Below are positions 52,816 to 63,788 of a stretch of DNA of 64,000 nucleotides, piece after piece; position 1 is the stretch's first letter, and every line of letters starts with the position of its first letter. This DNA is from Branchipolynoe longqiensis (lineage: Eukaryota; Annelida; Polychaeta; Phyllodocida; Polynoidae): positions 68,917,890 to 68,981,889 of the forward strand of contig CM059192.1 in NCBI GenBank assembly GCA_030323885.1, in the 5' to 3' direction. Under the pieces are notes generated by a model. That model did no database searches and had not been told where the DNA came from. It saw only the letters and a list, made by a program, of their open reading frames with translations. A program made the position numbers and the translations under genes.

Positions 52816-53640
52816 CAATGCTTAGAACCGACCCCCCGATATAACTACAGCAAAGTATTATTTTTTTTTTACTCCACTCGCAGTGTTCCATTTGAAATTC
52901 TAGCAACTCGGGTGACCCCAGTCACAGTCGTGATAATCGAATACGGCCGTCATTTCCGAGGAATAAACTACTGATATTTCATTTGTGCATCCATGTTTTG
53001 GCAAATTGTTCTTTATTTCTTTTAATTTTGAATAAAATCAAAGTTTTGAACTGCGCATATCGGCAAATTCTATGGCAGCAGGCATTTGTTTTTATATATT
53101 ATTAACCAATCGCTGACCCTGAATACCGTCAATTGGGCCTATGGATTGCCACTGCAGAGTAGCATGGAGGAACACGTACACTGGTCCCAGTGAAGTCATC
53201 ACACCATATATGGAAGATCTGTAGCGAGGGACCAGTGTAGTTGTTCCGCGACTTGGCTTGTGATACTCTGCGGCGGATTCGATTTGAAATTCTATCAACT
53301 CGAGTGACCCGAATACGGCCGTCGTTTCCGCGGAGTAAACTATTAATATTTCATTTGTGCATCCATGTTTATGCCAAATTGTTATTTATTTCTTTTAATT
53401 TTGAATAAAATCTAAGTTTTGAACTGTGCGTATCGGCAAATTCTTTGGCAGCGGGCATTTGTTTTGACCAATTGCTGTCATCCACCCTGTGTGCTGCACG
53501 TAGCAAAGCTCGACGAGCGATTTCCGTTTCTGTTTGCTGGATTTTTGCTTGGATGTTATTCAACACGAGTTTACAAATGGCGGCGCCCATAGAGGGCTAT
53601 TTCCGTTTCCGTTTGCTGGATTTTGGTGAATTCATGTTCC
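52816..53640. repeat. Mosaic of repeat C, D and module-like fragments
   Basis: GGCCGTCATTTCCG ... TTTTAATTTTGAATAAAATC ... CGGCAAATTC occurs twice (about 52945-53090 and 53310-53460) with D-like ACTCGGGTGACCC pieces. No gene. Confidence 0.6.
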
Positions 53641-53721
53641 ACCTCTATGAGTACAGGTATTGTTTAAGCATATTTGCTATATATGTACACATATTAGTCA
53701 TTAGCCTCCCCGTGGGTGAGT

Positions 53722-54790
53722 CGGTATTAATCTTTTATCCAGCATTGGATTTACATCAATATAATATGCACATCTTATGCTATGTGCAATTAGATTTAGA
53801 CAAATCTGGGCACTCAGACTAGTGTTAGAGCCATAGCCAGAGTCAGTTTTACTTATACTATTCATGTTTTTATTTATATCCTATGGTTAATGACATATGT
53901 AGAAATAGAAAATGAGTAAGGTTAATCAGATATTGGTTATATATTTCTTTGAAACAAGTTTTTGTTGACACATTTGACAATTTAATATTTAGAACAAGAA
54001 TTACTTATGGTTAATCAATGGTGATCAGCCTGTAAAGACGGGATCACGGTTCCGACTGCACATGCGCTGAAAACGGCGTTGGCAGCAAAGCAAAGGTGAA
54101 TGGCCATTGAGTTTGTCGATACGTGTAGGGAAAAACTTTGATTTTATTCAAAATGAATAGAAATACATAACAATTTGGCATAAACATGTATGCACACATG
54201 TAATATAATGATATGATGAATATAGCTGAGACAAAACTAGCCATAATTAAACATTTTGAGCTAAGAAACTTACAATTCCACACAAAACAATCAGTGATAT
54301 CCACATCCCCATTATTAATTCTTGTTCTAAATATTAAAATGCCAAATGTGTCAACATACACTTGTTTCAGAGAAATATATAACCAATATCTAATTAACCT
54401 TACTCATTTTCTAGTTCTACATATGTCATTAACCATAGGATATATATACAAAAATGAATACAATAAGTAAAACTGACTCTGGCTATGGCTCTAACACTAG
54501 TCTGAGTGCCCAGATTTGTCTAAATCTAAATGCACATGGCATATGATGTGCTGATTATATTGATATAAATGCAATGCTGGATAAAATATTAATATCTTAA
54601 TGTATTATATATATTTTTTTAGTTAGTGTTCTATGTTTCAAACAAGAGCTGAGATGAGCTGAAACTAGCACATTTCACAACTGCACCCAGTGTATTAGCA
54701 TGTGCCATGTGCTTCTCGTGGGTTTGTTTTGCTTTGACGCATCCCACAATGCACCGCCCCGCTGGAATGGTGATGTAGTCTATACACGAT
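53722..54790. repeat. Inverted pair of element I
   Basis: A partial plus copy (53722-54033) is followed directly by a full minus copy (54035-54790). The shared part, including AGACTAGTGTTAGAGCCATA, forms a large inverted repeat. Confidence 0.8.
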
Positions 54791-54794
54791 ATTC

Positions 54795-55160
54795 ACACAC
54801 ATGCGCTGTGGCAACGGTCCCACAACCATAGTGTTTGTCATCACTGTCAGATGTCGCATGCGTTGTGAATATTGTGTATTAATAGTGACTGACTAGTTTG
54901 GTACCCTCCTAAAATTTTCAAAAGGGTCCAAACATGAACATTTTATTTTCTCAGAAGTTCCAATGACCCAAAAGCAATATACTTTTGGAATGTTCAAAAT
55001 AACCCAAAATTTGACTGACATACATGCATTTGAAAGTTTGTAATTTCCATAGCCTTTGTATGTGCTGTGGAAATGGTCCCACAACCATAGTGTTCGTCGT
55101 CGCCGTCATATGTGAATATTGTGTATTACTGTCGAAAAAATATCTCACTCATTTCTTGTG
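54795..55160. repeat. Interval with a direct repeat
   Basis: GGTCCCACAACCATAGTGTT ... GAATATTGTGTATTA occurs at 54814-54882 and 55075-55135. Nothing else identified. Confidence 0.6.
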
Positions 55161-55162
55161 TA

Positions 55163-55429
55163 CCCCAGTCACACGAGAGCCAGCGTTCGCCGCCAACCTC
55201 CTTACAGCCAAAAGGTCGCCACCCTCCCAGCGTCCCACTCGATACATACTGGTTTCAAGGAGGTTCCAAGTGCAGCAGCTACAACCTCCCTGCATCCAAA
55301 ATTTCCTAAATGGACGCCGGGAGGTTGGCGACCTCGCAGTGCCAGCAGGAGGGCATCAGGATGGCGTAATGAGGACATTTTGACATCGCGAATCGATCGT
55401 ATGCGAACCCAGGCCTCGTGTGACTGAGG
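55163..55429. mobile_element. TIR element G, copy 1 (short)
   Basis: Ends CCCCAGTCACACGAGAGCC and (reversed) CCTCAGTCACACGAGGCC, with TA on both sides (55161-55162, 55430-55431). Internal AACCTCCTT/AAGGAGGTT repeats. No gene. Confidence 0.85.
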
Positions 55430-55436
55430 TATTAAA

Positions 55437-56167
55437 CCCCAGTCACACGAGAGGCAGCGTTCGCCGCCAACCTCCTTAGGCCCAAAAGGACGCCAATCAC
55501 CCAGCGTCCCATTCGCTACATTGATTCAAAAATGATGTCGGCGTCTTGTTGGCGCCCTGGCACGGATAGGGCGCCGACCTGGTGCCAACAGGTCGGCGTC
55601 AGGGCGCCGACAGGGTGCCGACAGGGCGCCAACTGCTAGGGTGCCGTCCTGGCGCCGCCCTGACTGTATGGCGCCGATCTGGCGGTGCCAGGGCACCGAC
55701 CACTTTGTCAGCCTATATGCCAGGTGTCAGGATGCATCTTATCACTAGCATCTAGGCGTCTGGAGAGTACACAGTGCATCTATACAGAAAACCGCGAAAA
55801 CAGCGCCGCCAGGTTGGTGCCCTGGCCGCGACAACTCGCCGTAAGAGCGCCGGCTGGTCGCCAACCAGTCGCCAACCTTGCGCCGCCACGGTATGGCAAA
55901 AGTGGTTGGCGACCTGGCGACAACCTTGCGCCGCCAGATCGCCGGCTGGTCGCCAACCAAAACTTAATGGCACCGCCGGCAGAGGATCCAAGGAGGTTGC
56001 AAGTGCTGCACATGCAACCTCCTTGCGTCCAAAATTGTCTAAATGGACGCCGGGAGATTGGCATCCTCGTGGTGTCAGCACTTAAGGAGGGTGTAAGGAG
56101 GGCGCAATGAGGACCTTTTGATGTCACGAATCGATCGTAAGCGAATGCAGGCCTCGTGTGACTGGGG
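55437..56167. mobile_element. TIR element G, copy 2 (long, with internal satellite)
   Basis: Same ends as copy 1. The middle (about 55540-55960) is expanded with short GGCGCCGAC and TGGCGCCGAC-like repeats and AACCAGTCGCCAACCTTGCG units. Starts seven bases after copy 1 ends. Confidence 0.82.
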
Positions 56168-56378
56168 TATTACTTATCAAAAATCCATTGTGCTATGAGC
56201 TGCAGATTATACCATCAAATGGCTCGAAGAACAGTGTCTCGGCGCTGACAATAGTTTGAATAGAACCTATTCAGCGGAATAAACATTTACCCCCAAAAAG
56301 ATAACCCCTCCCAAAAAAGTGATAGTAAACTTTATCAGGTTCTCAAAACTATCTTTCAAATAGGTTAGGTGTAATGGC

Positions 56379-56610
56379 CCTGTCACACTACGGCGTTAGC
56401 GCATGCTCAACGTTAAAAATAAATAAATTGATTTCCCAGTGCGTTGGCATTCGTCGAACCTTTCCCGCGACGGGGGGTCTCGACGTATTCCTAACGTATA
56501 CCTGACGTATTCTGAACGTATGTAGAACCTATTGCGACCATACATACAACGTACGTAACGTATGCTGAACGAATGTCTGACGTTATATGGTCCATTCTCA
56601 TCAAACTGAC
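56379..56610 (+). mobile_element. End of a Harbinger-like element
   Basis: GGCCCTGTCACACTACGGCG matches the Harbinger TIR at 3499 for most positions, and ACGTATN boxes recur as subterminal repeats. Only this end is present before element E begins. Confidence 0.65.
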
Positions 56611-56653
56611 TATTTGAAGAATAAGATTCCTTACTGACCATAACCGTCCGCAT

Positions 56654-57096
56654 GTGTGGTGGTTTCAGCGTGTTCCCGTGCTCAGACGTGTCCCGTTGCT
56701 TCTGCGCATGCGCGGATTTCGCATCAACTCCGGTCACCCCAGCCACTTATTGGCGCATGCGCACATCCTACAAACTCAGGTTGAATAATCGAATACGCTC
56801 GGGTGGACAGTTTGTTCTTTTTTTTTTAATAACCGATAAAAGTACAGCAAAATAGGATTTAAAGTATTGTATCATGGCCCAGTTTACCTATATTTCCATT
56901 TAATTAATCTAAGTTATTCTTTTTTTGCACACGGGACGTGTATTTGTCGACTCCACTCGCGTGTTCTATTTGAAATTCGGATGACCCGAGTCGCCCGGTT
57001 CGTGTTAATCGATTACGGCCATGTTTACTAGATTCTGACGCATGCGCAGAAGCGAGGGACACGGCTGAGCACGGGAACACGCTGAAACCACCACAC
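56654..57096. mobile_element. TIR element E, copy 3
   Basis: Ends GTGTGGTGGTTTCAGCGTG and the inverse. A nested D lies in opposite orientation to the one in copy 2. Confidence 0.8.
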
Positions 57097-57582
57097 CTGC
57101 ACACATTTCCCTAGACTTAATACATGATTTCTTAATTTATATACATGTTCAACATATTTGTCAATGTAAATATGTCAGAAATATTTCCTACATTTACATT
57201 TGTATTTCATGGCAAAGGACTGAACTTATCTGTACCACCCACAACTATGCTGTTTTTTCTACTTAACTATGTACTAGTTGCTCCAATTTATAGATAATAG
57301 CATCTTTTCCTTATAAAAAAAAACCATCCAATTATAGCGCATATACAGACCCTCTGTATACGGATGTAAGCTAGAAGGGCTCCGGCTATACTACTTCTCT
57401 GCTAATTGCCACAATGGTGGTTCCCGGGTTCGATGCCAGGGGGAAAGTGCGGCGCTGCTGTCTGCGCACGCCCCACTGGGCCAAGGTGCACTGGACTGGT
57501 CATTCACCTGCCAGCCGCACCCCGAGCAACACCTTCGTTCTGTTTTTTTGTGATAGGGGGGCGTTCCCAGACATAGGAACAT

Positions 57583-58515
57583 ATGTCTGATTACTGTGGT
57601 CCTTGTGGCCAGAAACACGCGTTGCCCATAAACGAGCTGTGTCCGAGGCGTTTAGCGGCAAGTATGAAGCGTACAACGAGGGCACATACATTGATAGAAG
57701 CAAAACAAAGAATGGCTACAGAAGTTAAGGCAGAGGTGCGTGGCGTGACTAGTGTGTCGGGAGACGACAATTTGTCGGCGGAGGAAGCGGCGTTAAAGAC
57801 AGAAGTAGACGCGTTGGAGCGGAAGCGGCGGGTGGCGGCCTTGAGAAAACAACGTAAACTCGTGGAAGAGGAGCTGCGGGCGTTGGACGTGTCGGAAGAA
57901 ATGGGGCGTAGCAAGTCTGGGCACGCACGCCGGCACCGGCGTAGACGTTCGTCGTCGTCCAGCTCTGGGAGTCGAACACCTAGTTCGGAGAGGAGACACC
58001 AGCGTAAGTGGACCCTCAAGCACCATACAGTTGATAGAAAGCAAGTAAAAAAGTTAAACCCCCATGAACTAATTGAAGCTACTTGTGCTTGGTTTCAAGA
58101 CAGCAGTGCGTATGAGGACTTAAAGGCTTGTCATGCTATTCTAAACCACATAAGTTACCTGAGCTCTAAGTCGAAGCATAATAGTTTCAATAACACTGCC
58201 CATATTGCGTATGATACAGGGTTGCGAAAATTAGCGCAAAGGCAAGGTTTTCAGGCATTTATGGTAGGAAATAGCGACTTGTCGCTATGCCATTACGCGT
58301 ATGAAAACGTTAGAGACAGTAAACGTTCTGGGGTAGCCGCTGCTAGTACAACTAACGCGTCAAATCGTCTGTTTACGCGAGAGGGGAAAAAGCCGTGTTT
58401 CGCGCATAATGGGGACCAAGGTTGTTCAAGGGACAGTATGACTTGTGACTATGGTCATTGGTGCTCGCGGTGCGGTAGCCGCAGCCATAAGCGCTCAAAG
58501 TGCCGTAGGGATTGA
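57583..58515 (+). CDS. Gag-like protein of the third YR element
   Basis: 310 codons with an ATG at 57583. The N-terminus has a CGPCGQKH...C zinc-like pattern. A charged coiled-coil-like region (about 85-105, LERKRRVAALRKQRKLVEEE) follows, then an RRHRRRRSSSSSSGS basic/serine stretch, a helical region around FQDSSAYEDLKACHAILNHI, and a C-terminal cysteine/histidine cluster (PCFAHNGDQGCSRDSMTC ... HWCSRCGS). This layout matches the first ORF of DIRS/Ngaro elements, which packages the RNA. The frame has no stops and is followed by a 186-base gap before the RT frame. Confidence 0.8.
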   Translation: MSDYCGPCGQKHALPINELCPRRLAASMKRTTRAHTLIEAKQRMATEVKAEVRGVTSVSGDDNLSAEEAALKTEVDALERKRRVAALRKQRKLVEEELRALDVSEEMGRSKSGHARRHRRRRSSSSSSGSRTPSSERRHQRKWTLKHHTVDRKQVKKLNPHELIEATCAWFQDSSAYEDLKACHAILNHISYLSSKSKHNSFNNTAHIAYDTGLRKLAQRQGFQAFMVGNSDLSLCHYAYENVRDSKRSGVAAASTTNASNRLFTREGKKPCFAHNGDQGCSRDSMTCDYGHWCSRCGSRSHKRSKCRRD

Positions 58516-58701
58516 AAAAATAGGTTTAATTTTGAAAAAATAAATAATTGCCGTAATGATATTAAAACTAATTCGATTCAATTAAATCCTCTAAGCAAGG
58601 CTACAGCTGTTGGCAATTACTGTTTTAATGAGGCGATAAGTAGGAAAGGTGAAGGGTGTGCTTCTCCAACTCTGCTAAATTTAACCGAACATGCGACACC
58701 G

Positions 58702-60516
58702 GTGCATGGCACCTTGCCTGGTAGTTATGCCAATAATGGTCAGGTTTGGCTACCAAATTGGGAGCCAATTAGTGTCGATTGGTTGAATGTGTCTAGTACA
58801 GGTAATAGCTATATAGTCACTGCTTATGATAAACATGCTGGGATGTCAGTTAAATGTACTTTTGTTGTGAGTTATAGCTGTTTTCAAGGTTGTTGTAGTT
58901 GTACGCATGAGATTGCTGGTGTGGCTGCTCAGATAAAGCCTTGTCGGGTGTTTGTGGAATCTTTTTTCCAAGGAAGCACCGACCCTGACTGGGAGTTTAT
59001 CCTACATGGAGCCGTTTTCGGGTTTAAAATTATTGACCAACAATTTAATAATTCCTATACTTGCACTTACACAAGCAAGGATAACAGTGCCCATAATTTA
59101 TTCATAGGGAATAAATTGAAAGCGGAAGTTGACAAAGGTTACATTTCAGCCTCTAGTATTTTGCCTACTTGCTCACATAACATGTTTTGTGTACCCAAGC
59201 CAGGTAGTTCTGGGTTTAGGGTGATAATAGACTGTAGTAAGCCTTATGGTAAATCGGTTAATAATTTTGTCTCTGAGACGTGCTGTAAATTCCGGTACAA
59301 AAGTGTAGATACTTTATTGGATTTACTTATGCATGAAGACTATATAGCCGTAATCGACATACAGGACGCATATCGTGCTGTCAGCATTCACCCTTCAGAT
59401 CGGTATAGGCAGGGTTTCATATGGGAAATTGATGGTAGACAGAAATATTTTCTTGATAATAGACTTTCTATGGGTCTTTCGTCTAGCCCATACATTTTCA
59501 CTAAATTGTCGAATTTTGTCTACCGGTGTGCAGTTAGACATGGTAATGAGTGGATTGTTAATTATTTAGATGATTTTGCGGTGTTAGGTAGGACTTACAG
59601 TGAATGTGTTGAAAAACAGTTGGAATTAATTTCTATATTAAGAAAACTTGGTTTTTATATTAATTTTTCGAAAGTAATTAATCCTGCTACCAATGCTAGA
59701 TTTCTTGGCATTATAATAGATAGTGTAGCTATGAAAGTTAGGCTACCTGCGGATAAGGTGCAGAAGCTGAAGTTGCATTTGGAAGATTTTGTTGATAGGA
59801 AGAAAGCTACTCGGAAGGAGCTTGAGCGATTAGGTGGTCGGTTGCCACACTGTTTAGTAGTAGTTAAAGGAGGTCGTTCATTTTCCGCTCGGATTCATGC
59901 AGCTGTCCGTGCTCTGAAACTCCCCTATCATAGGTATAGGTTAAATAATGCTTTTCGGGAAGAAATACGCTGGTGGTTAAACTACGTAGATCAGTTTAAT
60001 GGGGAACAAAAAATGTTATTGAACCGGACTAATAGTCTGTCAGTTTATACAGATGCGTCTCAGAAAGGTTATGGAGCGCTGCATGGTTCAGACTGGTGTG
60101 TAGGATTTTTTAATGATAACCGACCTATCCCGAAACTTGCTCACCATAGAGTCTTAGCTCCTAAGGACTTAGCGCAAGCTCATATAAACATTAAAGAAAT
60201 GTGGGCCGTAGTTGCAGCCGTAGACCGTTGGTGTATGTACTTGAGAGATTGTAATATTGTATTTATAACTGATAACAATACTGTTCGTTCAGCGTTGATG
60301 AAGGGTGTTGCAAAAAATCCAGTCATAATGAACTACATAAAATGGATATTTTGGATATCCGTTCGTTTTAATTTTAAAATATCAGCAGTTCATATAAAAA
60401 CTGATTACAATATAGTTTGTGATGGTATTAGTAGGTGGGATACTCCACATCAGTTAGAAAAGGTAGCAAAAGCTGATAAATTGAATCTTCTTTGTTGTTC
60501 GCATCTTTTTCATTAA
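58702..60516 (+). CDS. Reverse transcriptase and RNase H of the third YR element
   Basis: 604 codons, undamaged. The ATG at 58702 is the first in the frame; the true start could be upstream if there is frameshifting. RT: VFVESFFQGSTDPDWEFIL, FCVPKPGSSGFRVIIDCSKP, AVIDIQDAYRAVSIHP, LSMGLSSSPYIFTKLS and catalytic YLDD at 288-291 (59563-59574), then FLGIIIDSVAMKVRLP. RNase H: YTDASQKGYGA (D451), NIKEMWAVVAAVDRW, FITDNNTVRSAL (D524) and DGISRWDTP. No methyltransferase domain, unlike the element at 16900. The ORF ends at TAA, and the recombinase frame continues in the same frame. Confidence 0.88.
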   Translation: MHGTLPGSYANNGQVWLPNWEPISVDWLNVSSTGNSYIVTAYDKHAGMSVKCTFVVSYSCFQGCCSCTHEIAGVAAQIKPCRVFVESFFQGSTDPDWEFILHGAVFGFKIIDQQFNNSYTCTYTSKDNSAHNLFIGNKLKAEVDKGYISASSILPTCSHNMFCVPKPGSSGFRVIIDCSKPYGKSVNNFVSETCCKFRYKSVDTLLDLLMHEDYIAVIDIQDAYRAVSIHPSDRYRQGFIWEIDGRQKYFLDNRLSMGLSSSPYIFTKLSNFVYRCAVRHGNEWIVNYLDDFAVLGRTYSECVEKQLELISILRKLGFYINFSKVINPATNARFLGIIIDSVAMKVRLPADKVQKLKLHLEDFVDRKKATRKELERLGGRLPHCLVVVKGGRSFSARIHAAVRALKLPYHRYRLNNAFREEIRWWLNYVDQFNGEQKMLLNRTNSLSVYTDASQKGYGALHGSDWCVGFFNDNRPIPKLAHHRVLAPKDLAQAHINIKEMWAVVAAVDRWCMYLRDCNIVFITDNNTVRSALMKGVAKNPVIMNYIKWIFWISVRFNFKISAVHIKTDYNIVCDGISRWDTPHQLEKVAKADKLNLLCCSHLFH

Positions 60517-60681
60517 TTTGACAGACATTGTGTTATAGAGCTGGATTCGCTGCGGAAGGAGGCGAGAGAAATAGCGTTGCAGTATTACGCGCCTAATAGT
60601 CGTGCTACTCGTTCTATGCAAATAAGGAAGTATTTTACTTTCATCGACCAATTTCGTGGTTTGTTGGCTCCTTTGCCATAA
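60517..60681 (+). pseudogene. Tyrosine recombinase N-terminus, truncated
   Basis: Directly after TAA in the same frame: IELDSLRKEAREIALQYYA, SRATRSMQIRKYFTFIDQFR, then TAA after LLAPLP. This is the start of a DIRS/Ngaro recombinase core-binding domain. None of the catalytic residues are present downstream. Confidence 0.65.
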
Positions 60682-61225
60682 TCTTGATCTTTACAGAAAT
60701 ATAAACTTTATTCTCTTAGCATAAGGCACTTTTTAGGGGTAACCATTTTATTATTGCAGACAGACTGTAATAGGCATTCATTTTCCAGTAATATATAGTA
60801 AATAGTTATAAGGACACTGAGTAAACACATTTAGTTTTAACATCTATTATGCCTATCACATACACACTGTCTACAGGTATATTGCATAAGGTACAATGGT
60901 CATAGTACAGATATTTTTATTATTTAAAAAGGGGAGACGGACCGTTATGCAAATAACCTGTAAAGTATACACACAAATACACATTCCTAGTTCAAATAAA
61001 TAAAGACAATGTTGGAACCAGTTAAACTATACTATAGGTACAAACAAATCACTTTACTTTAATATATTGTCACAACACTTTAGCTGTGGGGGCAAAAGCC
61101 GATGGGAAACGTTTATGGTGAATTTTATTTCTAGTAATATAGAGTATATTACTTAGCACAAGACTGAGTAGTTTAAATTTGCTGTAACCATATGGAATGG
61201 TTTATAGGGGCATATTGACTAATAC
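60682..61225. other. Unassigned AT-rich interval
   Basis: No reading frame or repeat found. Could include the untranslated end of the YR element. Confidence 0.45.
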
Positions 61226-61329
61226 CCCTGTCACACTATGATGTAACGCGCCAGTGTAGGGGCAATGTGAAAATCAATTTTACGTGTCAAAATTCTCTAC
61301 GTAATATGTAAATATGTGGCCAAGTTGGA

Positions 61330-61980
61330 CGTCAGCAGAGAGCGTGTATATAGATGAGAGGGACAAGTCCCGCGAAAATCGGTAACACAGGCTACAGTGG
61401 CATCTCTCGCAGTTATTGTTGAACAAGCCTTGAGTTTGCCGGTACGCGCAGTGCAAAACATTAGTCTTATTCAAAATTAATAGAAATCCAGAACCCTAAC
61501 CTTATAAATTCAATACAATCTTTTTGGTAAATATGTTTTCTATATGTGTTCCAAGCGGTTTGTGTCTAGGTCATGTGGTTTTAGAGATATTTGACTTTTT
61601 CTGTATGAAGATTGCTCACCGCCATTGACAATGCATTGAGTTTGCCATACGTGCAGGGCAAAACACTTATTTTATTCAAAATTAATAGAAATCCAGAACC
61701 CTAACCTTATAAATTTAATATAATCTTTTTGGTAAACATGTTTTCTATATGTGTACCAAGCGATTTGTTTCTAGGTGGTGTGGTTTTGGGGATATTTCAC
61801 TTTTTCTGTATGAAGATTGCACACAACCATTGACAATGCCTTGAGTTTGCCAGTACGCGTACAGCTGTGTCATAAACTATTCAACAACCACCACTTGGAG
61901 CGCCACAGTCGGCAGCTGTTACACGGTCTAGTATAAGAGTTGTCCCTCTCATCTATATACACGCTCTGTGAAGTCAGTGT
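61330..61980. mobile_element. TIR element L carrying module F
   Basis: GAGCGTGTATATAGATGAGA at 61341 is repeated inverted at 61969, a perfect inverted repeat of about 28 bp. Two module F units (61480-61850) lie between. Confidence 0.7.
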
Positions 61981-62329
61981 CATGTAGTTGACGTGAGTGT
62001 AACATCGGTATAGCATAGTTATAAAGACAAAGGAATAATTAATTGTGTCAACGTGAGGCTAGCGAAACTCCACCGCATGCGAAGCGAGCCTAGCGTGATA
62101 TTAGCAGCGAGTTAGAATCGGACTGGAGTGATCACGTCCGCTCTAACGATGCCATGTCCGAATCAACTGTTTTTCCTGATGAGAGTCGACGTCGGTTCGA
62201 TGAGTGATTAGCGTCGGGCTGACGTGAGTCCAGAGTGGACAGCGTGATGGGAGCGAGTGCTGAATGCGCTCAGCATGAGCGAAACGTGGGCCGACATGCG
62301 GAATAGCACCCGATCCATCAGTGCCTTGG

Positions 62330-62340
62330 GTATAAATAAG
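62330..62340 (+). promoter_or_regulatory. TATA box of the second MADF gene
   Basis: GGTATAAATAAGG about 45 bases before the position of the lost start codon. Confidence 0.65.
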
Positions 62341-62376
62341 GGTCCTGTGTTGCTCTCTCCTCACAACTTCTCTAGC

Positions 62377-62997
62377 GTGCCGCCGAAACACACCGCCACC
62401 TCCAGCTCCAGCTCCACTTCCACTTGTGCTCCAAACCCCCACTATGGGAGGGGAAGAGGGAAGGGGAGGAAGAGGATGACTAGTACACCACCAACAGCAC
62501 CAGCACCAGCACCATCTCCACCAACTATGGTCTCGTCTCCTGCTCGCCCGACCGAGGACACAGAGGAGACTATGGCCACGCAGTCCCAGTCTCCATCTTC
62601 TCCGCATTCCCGTGCATCGTCTGCAGCCTCCACCTCCCCTGGCTCAGACCATCTGCAAGGAACAGGCAAGAGGAGGGTGCGCAAGTTTCACTGCACTCTG
62701 CCTGCAGACGAGGTGGAAGCAGTGCTGGATTTTCTGCATGACACCCCTGGTCCTCTGGAATGTCAAGTTGACCAACTACCAGAGGACTGATAAAAAGAGC
62801 AAGCTGTGGGAGGACCAGGGCCAGAAGATGGGGAGAACCACTGCACATCTCCAGGGTTGGTTCAAATCCATACGGAACAGCAACACCAGGCTGCATAAAA
62901 AGAAGAACGGTGATGGGGTGCCCGAGTGGACCTAGAGGGAGCAGTGGATCATGGACAAGTTTGGCTTCCTCAGCACTGGCCAGAGCCCTGCAGATGT
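62377..62997 (+). pseudogene. Second Harbinger MADF protein, exon 1, damaged
   Basis: Homologous to the minus-strand gene at 7080-7838. The start codon position holds GTG (62377-62379, before CCGCCGAAACAC; compare ATGCCTGCTAAG). A GRGRGKGRKR basic segment and serine-rich linker follow. The MADF domain begins in this frame (EVEAVLDFLHDTP) and continues after a one-base shift near 62745 as LWNVKLTNYQRTDKKSKLWE and WFKSIRNSNTRLHKKKNGDG. A TAG at 62933-62935 precedes REQWIMDKFGFL. The exon ends at 62997 before GTAAGT, at the same place as in the first copy. Confidence 0.85.
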
Positions 62998-63301
62998 GTA
63001 AGTACTATATTTTTTCATTTGAATTCATGTGGATATTAGTTTTTATTTTTTTTTATTTAATTATTTATTTATTTATTTTAGACCTCATTGTGGACAAATC
63101 ATTTAAAATATTTAGTGGCATTATAATATGCAAGCATGTGGATTTATTTATTATTGCCCTCATTGTGGATAAATCATTGTATATATTTAATGGCATTATT
63201 ATATGCAATCATATGGATTTATTTATTATTGCCCTCATTATGTAAAGTCATGTTGTCTTGTATTCATTGTACTTATGTTGCTTTATTATTTTGTCTTGCA
63301 G
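62998..63301 (+). other. Intron of the second MADF gene
   Basis: GTAAGT donor at 62998 and TTGTCTTGCAG acceptor ending at 63301. It contains two copies of a unit of about 76 bp (GGATTTATTTATTATTGCCC). The donor is conserved with the first Harbinger gene. Confidence 0.75.
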
Positions 63302-63788
63302 GTGTTGGCCACGATTGAGGCAGTGCATGGCGATCTGGGGTCTGCGATCTGAGTTGCAAATCGGGCTGGAGGGGGAGCAGCCCGAACAACAACCCCTAGA
63401 CGAGGCCCGAGGCAAGGGGAAGCAGTCCACGAGGGAGGATGACCTGCTGGATGCTCTGAAGCAATGCGTCGATGCCTCGGGCAACCTGTTGGACAGCCTA
63501 ACAACCACGCACATGGCCCAGATGACCACGTTCGCAAACTACATGCGGGACTGTTTGTCGACAATGACCAAGGGCCAGTTCCACCATCCTCGGTCTGCAA
63601 TAAACATCATCCTGTCGCAGGTGATGGAGTCCGAGGTGGCGGACGACGGGACTGTAGTCTCGGGGCCAGCGCTGTCCCGGGTCTGCCCCCCTACCCCCCC
63701 CATGACTCAGACTGTGCGGCCCCCCCTCTGTGATGTCATGCTAGTCCTCTTTTCCCAATGCATCCTCCTCTTGCGCGTCACCGAATGA
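63302..63788 (+). pseudogene. Second MADF gene, exon 2
   Basis: One open frame reads LDEARGKGKQSTREDDLLDA, LKQCVDASGNLLDSLTTTHM and MTTFANYMRDCLSTMTKGQF. This is an acidic/helical C-terminal region like that of Harbinger Myb-like proteins, probably for contact with the transposase (inference). Pairing with exon 1 is uncertain because exon 1 is frameshifted. Confidence 0.6.

Larger units (their letters stand above)
57390..60681 (+). mobile_element. Third tyrosine-recombinase retroelement, 3'-truncated
   Basis: Intact gag-like ORF, intact RT/RNase H ORF and the first 54 codons of a recombinase. The upstream 57390-57582 probably belongs to the 5' end. No 3' repeat or complete recombinase is visible before the next element. 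Confidence 0.8.
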
